Made by a program: the position numbers and the translations under genes | Assembly: GCA_025736915.1 (NCBI GenBank) | Contig: CP107049.1 | Location: 2,294,001 to 2,358,000 of the forward strand | Source: Acinetobacter nosocomialis | GTDB taxonomy: Bacteria; Pseudomonadota; Gammaproteobacteria; Pseudomonadales; Moraxellaceae | Reading direction: 5' to 3' | DNA length: 64,000 nt | Notes under the pieces: model-generated | Seen by the model: the letters and a program-made list of their open reading frames with translations, nothing else | Database searches by the model: none | Told to the model about the DNA's origin: nothing | Shown here: piece by piece, positions 18,810-28,648 of the stretch | Position numbering within the stretch: the first letter of the stretch is position 1 | Layout of the letters: each line of letters opens with the position of its first letter

Positions 18810-18835
18810 TTCAAATCTGTATTTGAGATGAGTTC

Positions 18836-20935
18836 ATGTTATTAAAGCAAATACTGGCTTTTCGCCCGAGTAAGCTTGATCTAATTTTTGCAATAAAGAC
18901 ATTTATTGCCGGCATGTTGGCATTATTTGTTTCGTTTGAATTAGACCTGATTAATCCAATGTGGTCGATCGGTACCGTCCTGATTATCGCCAACCCTTAT
19001 TCGGGTATGGTGTCGTCTAAGTGTGTCTATCGTGTTTTAGGCACGGTGGGTGGTGCCATTGTTGCGTTAACAATCACACCTCATCTGATTAATACGCCGT
19101 GGATATTTACGGTGGTGTTATCACTGTGGGTGGGCTTTGCGCTTTATGTATCCTTACTTGACCGGACGCCTCGCAGTTATGCATTTATGCTGGCGGGTTA
19201 TTCAACTGCAATGATTGCGTATAACGCGATTACTTATATTGATCAGTACAATATTTTTGATATCGCTTTGGCGCGCGTACTTGAGATTTCAATTGGTGTG
19301 ATTTCGAGTGCTGTAGTTTCGGCAACTATTTTGCCCATGCATATTGGTTCGGCAATTAAGCAGCGTGTAACCAAAACACTCAAAGATACAGAGAACCTGT
19401 TTGCAAACTTGTTAAACGCAGATCAACAGCAAAACAATACACAGCTTTTGGCTGCGATTACTCGTGATACGACAGATATTCATGCACTAGCAGTTCATTT
19501 GAGCTATGAAAAAGGTGAATTGCATGGCATGACCAAACCTTTGCAAGAAATGCTCCATCAAATGTCGATGGTGGTTGCAAATTTGGTTGCCTTATCTGAA
19601 CGAATTAAACAGTTACAAGAACTGCATTTTATTGAAAGTCATTCAGACAAATTAAAACAGCTTTCAGGTCATGTGATTCATTTTCTTGAACAAAAAGACC
19701 AGATGACTGATGAAAATGTTTTGCAGTTACCTGACGAGTTTGAAAATGACTTTTTGAACTTAAATGACTCGGCTTCTGAACATCAACAAGTGCTGTTGGC
19801 TGCTATGAAAATGGATGTCCGCCACTTTATTAGTAATGTTTTAGCTGTAAAAGTTTTATGGCAACGCATCAAGCAGGGTAATAAAGAGATACCAGATAAC
19901 ATTACCCCAATGACGACTAAATATCCAAGTTTGCACCGAGATCATGGCGTAGCCGTCAGAGGTGGTATTAGTGCAGTGCTCATTACATTTATTGTGACTG
20001 GGGTGTGGATTCTGTCTGGCTGGAAAGCTGGATTTATGATGGCACAGATTGGAGCCGTAACTGCTTGTATTTTAACAGCGTTAGATAATCCTGTTCCTGT
20101 CTTACGTATTTTTATATGGGGCAGTGTGGCATCGGCTGTTTTAGTGTTTATTTATGCTTTTGGTGTTTTCCCTCATGTCACCACATTTTGGGAATTGGGA
20201 CTCGTTTTGTTACCGATGTTCTTATTTGCGGTTTCTATGATGGCGAATCAAGCACTCATGCCAGTGGGTATGGTGCTCGGTATTAATACCATGATGGGTC
20301 TGAACTTGCACAATGCTTATAGCATGGATGCAGTGTCTTACCTAGACAGCTCATTTGGTATGGTCATGGGTGTATTGGTGTCTCTCATTGTGATAGATGT
20401 CGTACGTGCCATGTCACCAGATACCAGTGCAAATCGTATTCTGGCTTTACATTATCGTGCAATGCGTCAAGCAATTTATATCCCTTATGGCATTGACTTT
20501 AAAGTTCATTTACGTGCGATGTTAGACCGTGTAGGTGTTTTAAATACCAAAATGGTTCAGTCAGAAGAGATTAAAAAATCGATTCATCAAGCATTAGTTG
20601 AATCAAGCGCGATTGTTGATTTAAGCCGACTTCAAGAGTTAGCAAATCAGCTTCAGCCATCTTCAGAACTAGCTCATCACATTGGCCGTTTGCAACAAGA
20701 TTTAGATGAGCTATTTAGAGCCAAAGAAAATGAAAAAGATGAAAGTGATGTATTGGTACAGCACATTCATCAGACCTTGTTTGAACTAAAACAACTTGCT
20801 TCAAATATAGAAGATATGACTTTGCGTCAAAGATTATTTATTTCGCTAAATAATATTGCTTATAGCATGTGTCATGTTTCATCAAACCAAATGAATGCAG
20901 ATCGTACGCTTACAGGAGCCACAGCGCATGGGTGA
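18836..20935 (+). CDS. FUSC-family efflux transporter (AaeB-like)
   Basis: 699 residues. Two sets of transmembrane helices (about residues 15-165 and 375-525) flank cytoplasmic helical regions, the duplicated FUSC layout of AaeB and related pumps. With the next two genes it matches the aaeX/aaeA/aaeB module for aromatic carboxylic acid efflux: inner-membrane pump, small DUF1656 protein and periplasmic adaptor. The substrate is inferred from the family. The stop codon overlaps the next start by 8 bp, implying translational coupling. Confidence 0.9.
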   Translation: MLLKQILAFRPSKLDLIFAIKTFIAGMLALFVSFELDLINPMWSIGTVLIIANPYSGMVSSKCVYRVLGTVGGAIVALTITPHLINTPWIFTVVLSLWVGFALYVSLLDRTPRSYAFMLAGYSTAMIAYNAITYIDQYNIFDIALARVLEISIGVISSAVVSATILPMHIGSAIKQRVTKTLKDTENLFANLLNADQQQNNTQLLAAITRDTTDIHALAVHLSYEKGELHGMTKPLQEMLHQMSMVVANLVALSERIKQLQELHFIESHSDKLKQLSGHVIHFLEQKDQMTDENVLQLPDEFENDFLNLNDSASEHQQVLLAAMKMDVRHFISNVLAVKVLWQRIKQGNKEIPDNITPMTTKYPSLHRDHGVAVRGGISAVLITFIVTGVWILSGWKAGFMMAQIGAVTACILTALDNPVPVLRIFIWGSVASAVLVFIYAFGVFPHVTTFWELGLVLLPMFLFAVSMMANQALMPVGMVLGINTMMGLNLHNAYSMDAVSYLDSSFGMVMGVLVSLIVIDVVRAMSPDTSANRILALHYRAMRQAIYIPYGIDFKVHLRAMLDRVGVLNTKMVQSEEIKKSIHQALVESSAIVDLSRLQELANQLQPSSELAHHIGRLQQDLDELFRAKENEKDESDVLVQHIHQTLFELKQLASNIEDMTLRQRLFISLNNIAYSMCHVSSNQMNADRTLTGATAHG

Positions 20936-21134
20936 GTTTAATGTCTACGGTATTTACGTGCCCGCTTTGCTCGTCCAAGCCTTATTTGCATATATATGTT
21001 TCCGCTTGTTAAGTCCTCTAACTAACAAATGGATTGCACAAGGCTGGATCGCACTACCCAGCATTTTCAATTTGTGTTTTTACCTTTTACTACTTTTGGT
21101 GATACACCAAATTTTTGTTGGGTTAGGTGCTTAA
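20928..21134 (+). CDS. DUF1656 small membrane protein (AaeX-like)
   Basis: 68 residues from ATG 20928, preceded by AGGAG at 20913-20917 inside the upstream gene; the longer frame from 20895 lacks this. Two transmembrane helices (about 8-27 and 46-66) match AaeX/DUF1656. It overlaps the FUSC gene by 8 bp and is 39 bp before the HlyD gene. Its exact role is unknown, but it always accompanies this type of pump. Confidence 0.9.
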   Translation: MGEFNVYGIYVPALLVQALFAYICFRLLSPLTNKWIAQGWIALPSIFNLCFYLLLLLVIHQIFVGLGA

Positions 21135-21173
21135 AGATGATTGCCAGATTAAAGATTGAGTTAGGTGAGTAAA

Positions 21174-22175
21174 ATGAATCAATTGGAGTTGAAAAAAGTC
21201 ATTCGTCCAGTGATTTTGATTGTCGCATTAATGATTGCGGTCTATACCATTGTGCATTTATGGAACTACTATAATGCAGCGCCGTGGACACGTGATGGCC
21301 GAGTTCGTGGTGACGTTATTCAAGTCTCCTCAGATGTAGCAGGGCTTGTAACGGAAGTATTGGTTCAAGATAACCAGACTGTCAAAAAAGGTCAGGTGCT
21401 TTTTAAAATTGATGTCTCTCGCCGAGCTTTAGATGTAGAGCAAGCAAAGTCTGATTTGGCAAAAGCAAAAGCGGCATATGCTCAGGCACAAGCAGGTTTA
21501 GCGCAAGCCAAAGCAAACTTGATTAAGTCGAGCACGAACATTAAGTTAGCCGAGAAAAACGCAAACCGTTATTCAAACTTAATGGATGGCGCGATTTCTA
21601 AACAAGAACAAGATCAGGTTTTTGCAACTCGCGATCAATCACATGCGGAACATGAGCAACTCCAAGCGGCGATTCAACAAGCTGAAGCCACTATTAAACA
21701 GCAGCAGGCACTGGTTGAAGCAGCAACAAGTAACTTACATTTAGCAGAACTCAATATGCACCGTGCGGCTGTTGTTGCACCGGCAGATGGAACACTTTCT
21801 AACTTTGATTTGCGTCCTGGTAACTATGTTCAAGTCGGACAAGCAGTTGCAGCATTGCTCGATCGTAAACAGCTTTATGTTGTGGGATATTTTGAAGAAA
21901 CAAAATTAGACCGTATTCATATTGGCGATCAGGCAAGTGTGCAATTAATGGGTGACAGTCAGAAAATTAAAGGACATGTGCAAGGTATTGCGTCGGGTAT
22001 TGAAGACCGCGAGCGTTCAAGCAGTTCTAAATTGCTTGCAAACGTAAACCCAACCTTTAGCTGGGTTCGTTTAGCGCAGCGCGTACCTGTAAAAATTGTA
22101 TTAGACGAAGCACCAAAAAATCAGCTGGCGTTTGTATCTGGCCGTACTGCGACAGTACATATTATTGAAAAATAA
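21174..22175 (+). CDS. HlyD/EmrA-family periplasmic adaptor (AaeA-like)
   Basis: 333 residues from ATG 21174; the in-frame GTG at 21165 falls within the AGGTGA ribosome site and is rejected. One N-terminal membrane anchor (about 8-28) is followed by the biotinyl-lipoyl half motif (VSSDVAGLVTEVLVQDNQTVKKGQVLF), a long coiled coil rich in Ala/Gln/Lys (about 80-190), the second lipoyl half (APADGTLSNFDLRPGNYV) and a beta-barrel domain. It links the FUSC pump to the periplasm or an outer-membrane channel. Third and last gene of the operon. Confidence 0.92.
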   Translation: MNQLELKKVIRPVILIVALMIAVYTIVHLWNYYNAAPWTRDGRVRGDVIQVSSDVAGLVTEVLVQDNQTVKKGQVLFKIDVSRRALDVEQAKSDLAKAKAAYAQAQAGLAQAKANLIKSSTNIKLAEKNANRYSNLMDGAISKQEQDQVFATRDQSHAEHEQLQAAIQQAEATIKQQQALVEAATSNLHLAELNMHRAAVVAPADGTLSNFDLRPGNYVQVGQAVAALLDRKQLYVVGYFEETKLDRIHIGDQASVQLMGDSQKIKGHVQGIASGIEDRERSSSSKLLANVNPTFSWVRLAQRVPVKIVLDEAPKNQLAFVSGRTATVHIIEK

Positions 22176-22198
22176 AAAGCTTAAGTTTTTAAACTCAA

Positions 22199-22229
22199 TA
22201 AAAAAGCATGTGTAAAACATGCTTTTTTA
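22199..22229. terminator. Bidirectional terminator between the efflux operon and ruvX
   Basis: An A-run plus GCATG pairs with CATGC plus a T-run around a 7-nt loop (TGTAAAA), between convergent genes. Confidence 0.88.
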
Positions 22230-22231
22230 TT

Positions 22232-22672
22232 TTATGGCGTTAAGCCAACAGGATTGCGATACCAGCTTTGAATCAGCAAAGCTGCGGCAAAACTATCTGC
22301 TGATAACTTCTTTGCACGGCCTTGTTCTTGGTAAAAGCCCAGCTCTTCTCTTGCTTCACGTGTAGTGAGTCGCTCATCTACCATCCACGTTTCAATATTG
22401 GTTTGATGGCGTAAACGTCTTGCAAACTTACGTGCACGTGTAGAAAGTTCTGACTCGCTATCATCCATATTTAATGGAAGACCCACAATGAACAAATCCG
22501 GCTGCCACTCTTTCACAATTTTTAAAAGTTGGTCCCAATTGGGAATCCCATCTTTCATCACAAATAACGGCAGTGGATTAGCACTTTCAATTGCAGATTG
22601 ACCTATCGCCATTCCCATTTTTTGGGTGCCAAAGTCAAAAGCCATAATTGATTTTGATTGTGTTGCAGTCAT
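22232..22672 (-). CDS. ruvX: Holliday junction resolvase-like RuvX (YqgF)
   Basis: 146 residues with RNase H-like fold: the first Asp in MAFDFGTQKMG, a central LPLNMDDS motif and the acidic DERLTTREA motif, then SADSFAAALLIQSW near the C-terminus. YqgF/RuvX proteins act in pre-16S rRNA 5' processing and were predicted as resolvases. The ATG shares one base with the TAA of algH (TAATG), so the two genes are translationally coupled. Confidence 0.95.
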   Translation of the reverse strand: MTATQSKSIMAFDFGTQKMGMAIGQSAIESANPLPLFVMKDGIPNWDQLLKIVKEWQPDLFIVGLPLNMDDSESELSTRARKFARRLRHQTNIETWMVDERLTTREAREELGFYQEQGRAKKLSADSFAAALLIQSWYRNPVGLTP

Positions 22673-23226
22673 TAAGCGTGTCCGATTTCAGAAGCCAGCC
22701 ATGTGCGATCTACACCAATTTTTTTATAGGCTGCATCCCAACGGTCGTCATACGGCAAGTTGAAAATCAGATCCATGTCGGCATCACAGATAAGCCAATC
22801 ACCACGAGCGATTTCATCTTCTAACTGGTTTTTACCCCAACTCGCATAACCAAGTGCGATTTGGTAACGACCAACACCTTCATTATGTGCGATTGCATCG
22901 AGAATATCTTTACTGGTGGTAATACAGACATTTTCACCCACAGCAATGGAAGAGTGCCATGTTGGTTGGCCAGTATGAAGGACAAAGCCAGCTTCTGGGC
23001 GTAAAGGACCACCTTGTAAAACCTCATGCGGATTTACATTGTCTGCATCAATGTCTAAATCATTGAGTAGTTCTTTAATTTGGATACCAGCAGGGCGATT
23101 GATAATAATACCTTGAGCACCTTCTTCGTCATGACGGGCAAGATAAATTACAGTATTTGCAAAAAAGTCATCTGCCATTTCTGGCGGGGCAATCAGACAA
23201 CGGTGAGTCATATATTGTTTGGTCAC
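22672..23226 (-). CDS. YqgE/AlgH family protein
   Basis: 184 residues from GTG 23226; an internal ATG five codons later is an alternative. The motifs [43 protein letters not shown] and [14 protein letters not shown] are characteristic of YqgE/AlgH (UPF0301). AlgH was named in Pseudomonas for an effect on alginate, but the biochemical role remains unknown. It is constantly linked with ruvX, as here. Confidence 0.93.
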   Translation of the reverse strand: MTKQYMTHRCLIAPPEMADDFFANTVIYLARHDEEGAQGIIINRPAGIQIKELLNDLDIDADNVNPHEVLQGGPLRPEAGFVLHTGQPTWHSSIAVGENVCITTSKDILDAIAHNEGVGRYQIALGYASWGKNQLEDEIARGDWLICDADMDLIFNLPYDDRWDAAYKKIGVDRTWLASEIGHA

Positions 23227-23351
23227 CTAAGCGGTTCTCCCTCAAAAAATGTCGCTATAGGGTCTCTCGACCCTTTTATCTATATAGGTTCTTTTTATCA
23301 ACATACAAGAGTTAATCGGATTTCGCCAATCTTTTTCTCTCATTTTCTTTA

Positions 23352-25019
23352 TTAATTTGAAGAAGCTTGAAATTTAAGTTGGCGTAATTGTTTGGCATGC
23401 TGCAAGGTTGTTTCATTAATTTCAACACCGCCTGACATACGTGCCAACTCAGAAATAATCTGATTTTCATCGAGTTGTACAATGGTACTGCTTGCCGGAT
23501 CAGTTTGCTGCTTTTTAACTAACAAATGTTGGTCAGATTGTGCAGCGACCTGTGCTTGGTGAGTAATACATAGCAGTTGGACATGCTGAGCTAAATCGGC
23601 AAGTAAACGACCAACCACTTCAGCTGTACCACCACTAATCCCGACATCAATTTCATCAAATACCAAAACTTCTGCCTCGGTCTTTTCAGCATTCATCACT
23701 TGCATAACAAGTGCAATACGTGAAAGCTCACCACCCGATGCCACACGTGCCAATGGTTGTGGTGGTATGCCTTTATTGGCAGTAAATAAAAGTTGAATGA
23801 AGCTTAGACCTTCTGAGCTTGGTTGCTCTAATGGTTCAAACTTAAACTCAAAGTGAGCCTCAGGTAGCGCTAAAGGTTTTACTTGTTCGGTTAATTGTTT
23901 GGCAAGTGGGATAGCTGCTTCACGACGAATATTGTCTAAATGCTGGGCTTTGTCTAAGAACTCTTGATGTGACTTTTCTACTTGTTCTGCAAGAGTTTCT
24001 GGGTCTTCAAGTTGATGTAACTGTTCAAGCTCATTTTGCCAAGTTTCATATTCTTCTTTAAGTGTCTCTGGCTGAGTACGATATTTACGTGCTAGACGAT
24101 GGAAAACTTCCAACTTAGAGTTCAGTTCTTCCATTCGTTCAGGATCAAAACTTTGGCGATCAATAAACTGACGTAAATTTGATGTGGCATCATCAATTTC
24201 ACTTTGAGCATTGAGTAAAGAATTATAAATTTCAGAAAGCTGTTCACTACGCCCCGCATGAGATTCTAGACGGCGAATGATCGATGACATTTCTTGAGTA
24301 ATGTTTTGCTCAGCTTCATCAAGCGCATTCAGGCTATAGCTACAATCTTGCATGATATGTTCATGATGACTGAGGCGATCGAACTCTTGCTCGATTTCTT
24401 TGTAATCGGTTTGAATAACCTCTTCAAGCTCTTCAATTTGTAGCTCTAAGGTCGCAATACGTTGTAGACGTGTTGCTTGAGCATCTAAAGCCGTTTGGTG
24501 TAAACGAATTGTGCGTTGCCACGTGCTATAGGCCTCACGAACATCGTTTGCTTCGACATAAAAATTGTTATAACGGTCTAACCAATGCTTTGGATAAGGT
24601 GGTTCAAGTAGCTGTTGTTGGCTGTGCTGGCTATATAATTGAACCAATAAACGCCCTAATTCTTTAAGCTCAGAGAGGCTGCTCGGACGTCCATTAACCC
24701 AAGCTTTACTACGACCAGTTGCGAAAATAACACGACGTAAATGAATTTCCCCAGAGTCATCATCTAGTTCATGATCTTGTAACCATTTTGCTTCTGGGCT
24801 ATTGTCCTGATAAGTAAAAACAGCGGTGATATCCGCTTTGTCCGAACCATAGCGGACATAATTTGTATCTGTACGTTCCCCTAAGCAGGCAGAAAGTGCA
24901 TCCAGTAATAATGATTTTCCGGCACCTGTCTCACCTGTTAGAACATTAAATCCTTGTTCTATATCAATAGCTAAATGATCAGCTAATGCAAAATTGATTA
25001 AAGTTAAATGTGTGAGCAT
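23352..25019 (-). CDS. recN: DNA repair protein RecN
   Basis: 555 residues from ATG 25019; the in-frame TTG at 25031 adds four residues and is not needed. It is an SMC-like ATPase in double-strand break repair that promotes end cohesion. Walker A GETGAGKS lies near residue 30, a coiled-coil arm covers about 150-370, and Walker B (VLVFDEIDVGISGG) and the VASGGELSR signature lie in the C-terminal third. The family length is about 550. It is monocistronic here, upstream of algH-ruvX with a 125-bp gap. Confidence 0.96.
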   Translation of the reverse strand: MLTHLTLINFALADHLAIDIEQGFNVLTGETGAGKSLLLDALSACLGERTDTNYVRYGSDKADITAVFTYQDNSPEAKWLQDHELDDDSGEIHLRRVIFATGRSKAWVNGRPSSLSELKELGRLLVQLYSQHSQQQLLEPPYPKHWLDRYNNFYVEANDVREAYSTWQRTIRLHQTALDAQATRLQRIATLELQIEELEEVIQTDYKEIEQEFDRLSHHEHIMQDCSYSLNALDEAEQNITQEMSSIIRRLESHAGRSEQLSEIYNSLLNAQSEIDDATSNLRQFIDRQSFDPERMEELNSKLEVFHRLARKYRTQPETLKEEYETWQNELEQLHQLEDPETLAEQVEKSHQEFLDKAQHLDNIRREAAIPLAKQLTEQVKPLALPEAHFEFKFEPLEQPSSEGLSFIQLLFTANKGIPPQPLARVASGGELSRIALVMQVMNAEKTEAEVLVFDEIDVGISGGTAEVVGRLLADLAQHVQLLCITHQAQVAAQSDQHLLVKKQQTDPASSTIVQLDENQIISELARMSGGVEINETTLQHAKQLRQLKFQASSN

Positions 25020-25133
25020 AAACGCATCCAACGCGCCAAATTATGGGTTAAAGATAGAGAAGTTTTGAATTTGCTACAAGTGATCTATTATTCTAACTGA
25101 AATAATAGAACAGCAAGATTGCGGATCTTTACA

Positions 25134-26444
25134 ATGAAAAAAACATTAAGCTTACCGAAAGCACCAATAGGAATGATGAACCGCCATAAAAAAATTAATC
25201 CTGCTGAAATGAATAAAATTTTAAATCAGCATTTTAATGCATTTAAACAGGCTGCTGCACAAGGCGACTATGCCAAAGCTTATCAGCATGTAAAAAAAGC
25301 GGTAAATCTAGTACCACAGCATCCAGGAGCATTATCTGATTTAGCTTATACTGAGCTGCGGTTACACCGTTATGACGATGCATATCAACATTATATGCAA
25401 GCCATTAAAGCAAGTGGTTCTAACGTTAATACAAATTTATATGATGGATTAACTGAAGTTTGCCATCATTTAAATAAAAAGGAAGAAAAGATTAAATTTG
25501 GACGTTTAGCTATTTCAACAAAAAAAGAACTCACAAAGAATGAGCCTGCTTTAAATATATCCACTCATAAGCCTGTCCCCTTTAGTTCCAATCCTCAAGA
25601 AAACATTATTGCTTTTTCTTTATTTGGAGCAAATCCGCGTTACTGTGAAACTTCAATTTTAAATACCAAGCTCGCTCAAGAGATATACCCTGAATGGACT
25701 TGTCGGTTCTATATAGATGATACCGTTCCTGAATTTGTGCAGCAGCGTTTACAAGCAAATGGGGCACAAGTGGCACAGGTGAGTACCTCACAGAAACAAT
25801 TATCCGGCTTATTTTGGCGCTTTTTTGTGATGGATGATCCTACAATTAAACGCTTTCTAATACGTGATGCCGATTCAATTGTGTCGCACCGCGAAAAGGC
25901 GGCTGTAGATGCATGGCTCAAAAGTGATGCGTGGTTTCATTTAATGAGAGATAGTTATTCTCATACTGAATTGATTTTGGCGGGTATGTGGGGGGGATGC
26001 TCAGGTATTTTTCATAATATTGAAGCACATATCAGAGATTATGTTGCTACTGGAAGGTATCCAGACAATCGAGTCATAGATCAACATTACTTGCGTTATT
26101 GTATTTGGCCGACTTTAAAACAAAGTGTGCTTGTACATGATAGCCAGCAATTTGATGAAAATGGCATCGATTTTCCGGCTTATGAGTCAGCTTCAATGCA
26201 AAATGAACCAGACAATTTTCATGTTGGCATGGATAATGGTTCACCAGTGGTTACAACTGCTGTTACACATCCAACCGCAGAGAAAGTTTATTGGGTTGTA
26301 TTTGATGAAAATCACGATGAAGTTTGCAGATATGATGCAATAGTGTCGAAGAGTCAAAATATTGAAGTAAATTTACCTCACGCTTTTGCTAAAAAAATTC
26401 AGTTACAGCAGTGGAAATTACAAGTCTATCCATATGAAAACTGA
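25134..26444 (+). CDS. TPR protein with DxD glycosyltransferase-like domain
   Basis: 436 residues from ATG 25134; an earlier in-frame TTG adds five residues. The N-terminal third has tetratricopeptide-like helical repeats (QGDYAKAYQHVKKAVNLVPQ, then LHRYDDAYQHYMQAIK). From about residue 155 the sequence resembles a GT-A glycosyltransferase: a strand IIAFSLFG, then FLIRDADS with a DAD motif at 245-247, and a WGGCSG loop. The last 60 residues look like a small beta domain. No signal peptide or membrane segment. Donor and acceptor are unknown. It is alone, divergent from recN. Confidence 0.65.
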   Translation: MKKTLSLPKAPIGMMNRHKKINPAEMNKILNQHFNAFKQAAAQGDYAKAYQHVKKAVNLVPQHPGALSDLAYTELRLHRYDDAYQHYMQAIKASGSNVNTNLYDGLTEVCHHLNKKEEKIKFGRLAISTKKELTKNEPALNISTHKPVPFSSNPQENIIAFSLFGANPRYCETSILNTKLAQEIYPEWTCRFYIDDTVPEFVQQRLQANGAQVAQVSTSQKQLSGLFWRFFVMDDPTIKRFLIRDADSIVSHREKAAVDAWLKSDAWFHLMRDSYSHTELILAGMWGGCSGIFHNIEAHIRDYVATGRYPDNRVIDQHYLRYCIWPTLKQSVLVHDSQQFDENGIDFPAYESASMQNEPDNFHVGMDNGSPVVTTAVTHPTAEKVYWVVFDENHDEVCRYDAIVSKSQNIEVNLPHAFAKKIQLQQWKLQVYPYEN

Positions 26445-26520
26445 TTGATTAGTTATTTAGGCACAATTAAACTACATTCATCATAATTTATATAAATGCG
26501 GCATTATCTGGAGAGTGTGC

Positions 26521-26847
26521 ATGAGTTCAACCCAATTTGATCATGTAACGGTCATCAAAAAATCAAATGTTTATTTTGGTGGAGCATGTATCAGCCATAC
26601 CGTGCAATTTGAAGATGGAACGAAAAAAACATTAGGTGTTATTTTGCCGACTGAGCAGCCTTTAACATTTGAAACACACGTTCCTGAGCGTATGGAAATT
26701 ATTTCAGGTGAATGTCGCGTTAAAATTGCAGACAGCAATGAAAGTGAATTGTTCCGTGCTGGTCAATCATTTTATGTACCAGGTAATAGCGTTTTCAAAA
26801 TCGAGACTGATGAAGTACTCGATTATGTTTGCCACTTAGAAGGCTAA
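26521..26847 (+). CDS. ppnP: Pyrimidine/purine nucleoside phosphorylase
   Basis: 108 residues from ATG 26521, six bases after GGAGAG; the in-frame GTG at 26515 overlaps that site. The small cupin PpnP (YaiE/DUF1255) splits nucleosides with phosphate to base and ribose-1-phosphate. The family pattern is visible in [25 protein letters not shown] and [15 protein letters not shown]. The length equals the family norm. Single gene with its own terminator. Confidence 0.93.
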   Translation: MSSTQFDHVTVIKKSNVYFGGACISHTVQFEDGTKKTLGVILPTEQPLTFETHVPERMEIISGECRVKIADSNESELFRAGQSFYVPGNSVFKIETDEVLDYVCHLEG

Positions 26848-26884
26848 GAAATTACTGTTTAAATCGGGTACACTATGCCCAAAG

Positions 26885-26919
26885 AAATCCTGTGAAGTTG
26901 GCTTTACAGGATTTTTATT
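26885..26919 (+). terminator. Terminator after ppnP
   Basis: AAATCCTGT (26885-26893) pairs with ACAGGATTT (26906-26914), with a 12-nt loop and a T-rich tail. Confidence 0.8.
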
Positions 26920-26948
26920 TTTTGCTCAAACGTTGTTAGAGGTCATGC

Positions 26949-27698
26949 ATGGCAAAACCGGAATATTATTATGGCGTTCACTCAGTGGAGTCATTGTTAG
27001 AACTTGAGCCGGAGCGCGTGCTGACCTTGTTTACATTGAAAGGGCGCGACGATCAGCGTTTGCAGAAGATTCTGCAATTGGCTGAGCCTTTTGGAATTAG
27101 TGTACAAAAAGCAAGTCGTGATAGCCTCGAAAAGCTTGCGGGCTTGCCATTTCACCAAGGCGTAGTGGCAGCAGTACGTCCGCACCCAATTTTAAATGAA
27201 AAAGATCTAGATCAGATTATGGCTGAAACTCCAGATGCTTTATTACTGGCATTAGATCAGGTGACCGATCCACATAACTTAGGCGCTTGTATTCGTACAG
27301 CCGCTGCAATGGGTGTTCAGGCCGTGATAGTGCCTCGTGATCGTTCAGCAAGTTTAACCCCAACTGCTCGTAAAGTTGCAGCGGGTGGGGCCGAAAAAGT
27401 TAAGTTCATTCAAGTAACAAACTTAGCTCGTACATTAGCCCATCTTAAAGAAACCACTCATACCCGTGTGATTGGCACCATGCTTGATGAAAGTGCATTA
27501 CCAATTCAAAAATGTGATTTCTCTGGTCCAGTCGTGATCGTGATGGGAGCTGAAGATACGGGTTTGCGTCCAATCACTCAGGCACAGTGTGATCATAAAG
27601 TTTATATTCCAATGTCTGGAAACTTGCAGAGTCTAAACGTAAGCGTGGCAACAGGTATGGCACTTTATGAGGCCTGCCGTCAGCGTTCTGAGATATAA
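26949..27698 (+). CDS. rlmB: 23S rRNA (guanosine(2251)-2'-O)-methyltransferase RlmB
   Basis: 249 residues. The N-terminal substrate-binding domain (about 1-80, beginning YYGVHSVESLLE) is followed by the SpoU trefoil-knot methyltransferase: motif 1 LALDQVTDPHNLGACIRTAA, motif 2 IVMGAEDTGLRP, motif 3 IPMSGNLQSLNVSVATGMALYE. It methylates G2251 in the peptidyl-transferase P loop of 23S rRNA using SAM. Complete. The next gene starts 35 bp downstream. Confidence 0.96.
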   Translation: MAKPEYYYGVHSVESLLELEPERVLTLFTLKGRDDQRLQKILQLAEPFGISVQKASRDSLEKLAGLPFHQGVVAAVRPHPILNEKDLDQIMAETPDALLLALDQVTDPHNLGACIRTAAAMGVQAVIVPRDRSASLTPTARKVAAGGAEKVKFIQVTNLARTLAHLKETTHTRVIGTMLDESALPIQKCDFSGPVVIVMGAEDTGLRPITQAQCDHKVYIPMSGNLQSLNVSVATGMALYEACRQRSEI

Positions 27699-27733
27699 TA
27701 GAGCTGCCTTTCTAGTGTGTAAGCAGTCTTAGT

Positions 27734-28648
27734 ATGTCTCCCCGTAAGCAAGGGTATTTCTTTGTATTGGTAACCATGTGCATTTGGGGCGGGTTTACGC
27801 TTTTTGCCCGTTTAAATGCACAGTGGCACATCAGTGCTTGGGATATTGCAGCATTGCGCTTTGCTATAGCCTTCCTAATTTTAATGCCTATCTTAATTTA
27901 TAAAAAAGATCTCGCTTTTTTATGGAGTAAGCATGCGGTTATTTTGGCATTGATTGGCGGAGTCATTTATTGTCTTACCGTCTACACCGCGTTTCTCTAT
28001 GCTCCTGCTGCACATGCTGCCATTTTTTTAAATGGTTGTATCCCTATCTGCACAGCTATAGCTGCCTATATTTTATTTAGACAACCATTTGATAAGCATA
28101 CATGGGTGAGTCTGGCAATTATGATCACTGCCTTGGCTCTCATGAGTGTTTTGATGCTGCAAGGTAATGCTTCTGCTTTTGGCGTAGGTGATTTACTTCT
28201 ATTTATCAGTGCGGTTTGGTGGGGTATTTTCACTGTATTACTTAAACAGTGGAAACTTTCTGCATGGCACTCTATGGCAAGTGTTGCGATTTGGTCTGCA
28301 ATTATTTACTTACCCATCTATGCTTTATTTTTACCAAAGCATTTCATGGAAGTTAGTCCTGTTCATTTAGCGATACAGGGCATTTTCCACGGTGTATTTG
28401 TCGTTATTATCGCAACTTTGACTTATGTTGCTGCCATTCAGCGACTAGGTGCTTTTAAAACGGGAAGTATTGTGACTTTGGCGCCGTTTATTGCCGCTAT
28501 TTTAGCTGTACCTTTACTTGGCGAGTCATTAAGCCCATCAATTGTGGTGGGCTTAGTCGGCATGGGAATAGGTGCTTTACAGCCTTGGCGTTGGTTTAGA
28601 CAAGATAGCCTGACACAAAAAATTAAGCAGCAAAATAAGCAAAATTAG
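27734..28648 (+). CDS. EamA/DMT-family transporter
   Basis: 304 residues, ten predicted transmembrane helices in two EamA repeats (about 5-140 and 152-290), starting MSPRKQGYFFVLVTMCIWGG. Drug/metabolite transporters of this group export amino acids or metabolites; the substrate cannot be told from sequence. The last four bases overlap the 3' end of the convergent coaE gene, with no terminator visible between them. Confidence 0.88.
   Translation: MSPRKQGYFFVLVTMCIWGGFTLFARLNAQWHISAWDIAALRFAIAFLILMPILIYKKDLAFLWSKHAVILALIGGVIYCLTVYTAFLYAPAAHAAIFLNGCIPICTAIAAYILFRQPFDKHTWVSLAIMITALALMSVLMLQGNASAFGVGDLLLFISAVWWGIFTVLLKQWKLSAWHSMASVAIWSAIIYLPIYALFLPKHFMEVSPVHLAIQGIFHGVFVVIIATLTYVAAIQRLGAFKTGSIVTLAPFIAAILAVPLLGESLSPSIVVGLVGMGIGALQPWRWFRQDSLTQKIKQQNKQN

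Larger units (their letters stand above)
18342..18835. other. Divergent control region between IclR gene and efflux operon
   Basis: 494 bp of non-coding DNA. It contains three TTTAGT half-sites (18496-18544), a candidate promoter TTGAAA (18555-18560) - 16 bp - TATCTA (18577-18582) toward the efflux operon, and in the resulting roughly 250-nt leader several inverted repeats (18731-18753, 18790-18809). A short minus-strand ORF overlapping its right end has no support as a gene. Confidence 0.5.

Noticed and set aside
18811..18993. Minus-strand 60-codon ORF overlapping the FUSC start
   Set aside because: It overlaps a well-supported membrane protein gene on the other strand, with no ribosome site or recognisable content.
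23259..23277. GGGTC-TCTC-GACCC hairpin followed by TTTT, between algH and recN
   Set aside because: The T-run is on the plus strand, where no gene precedes it; on the minus strand the hairpin is not followed directly by T, so it is not called as a recN terminator.
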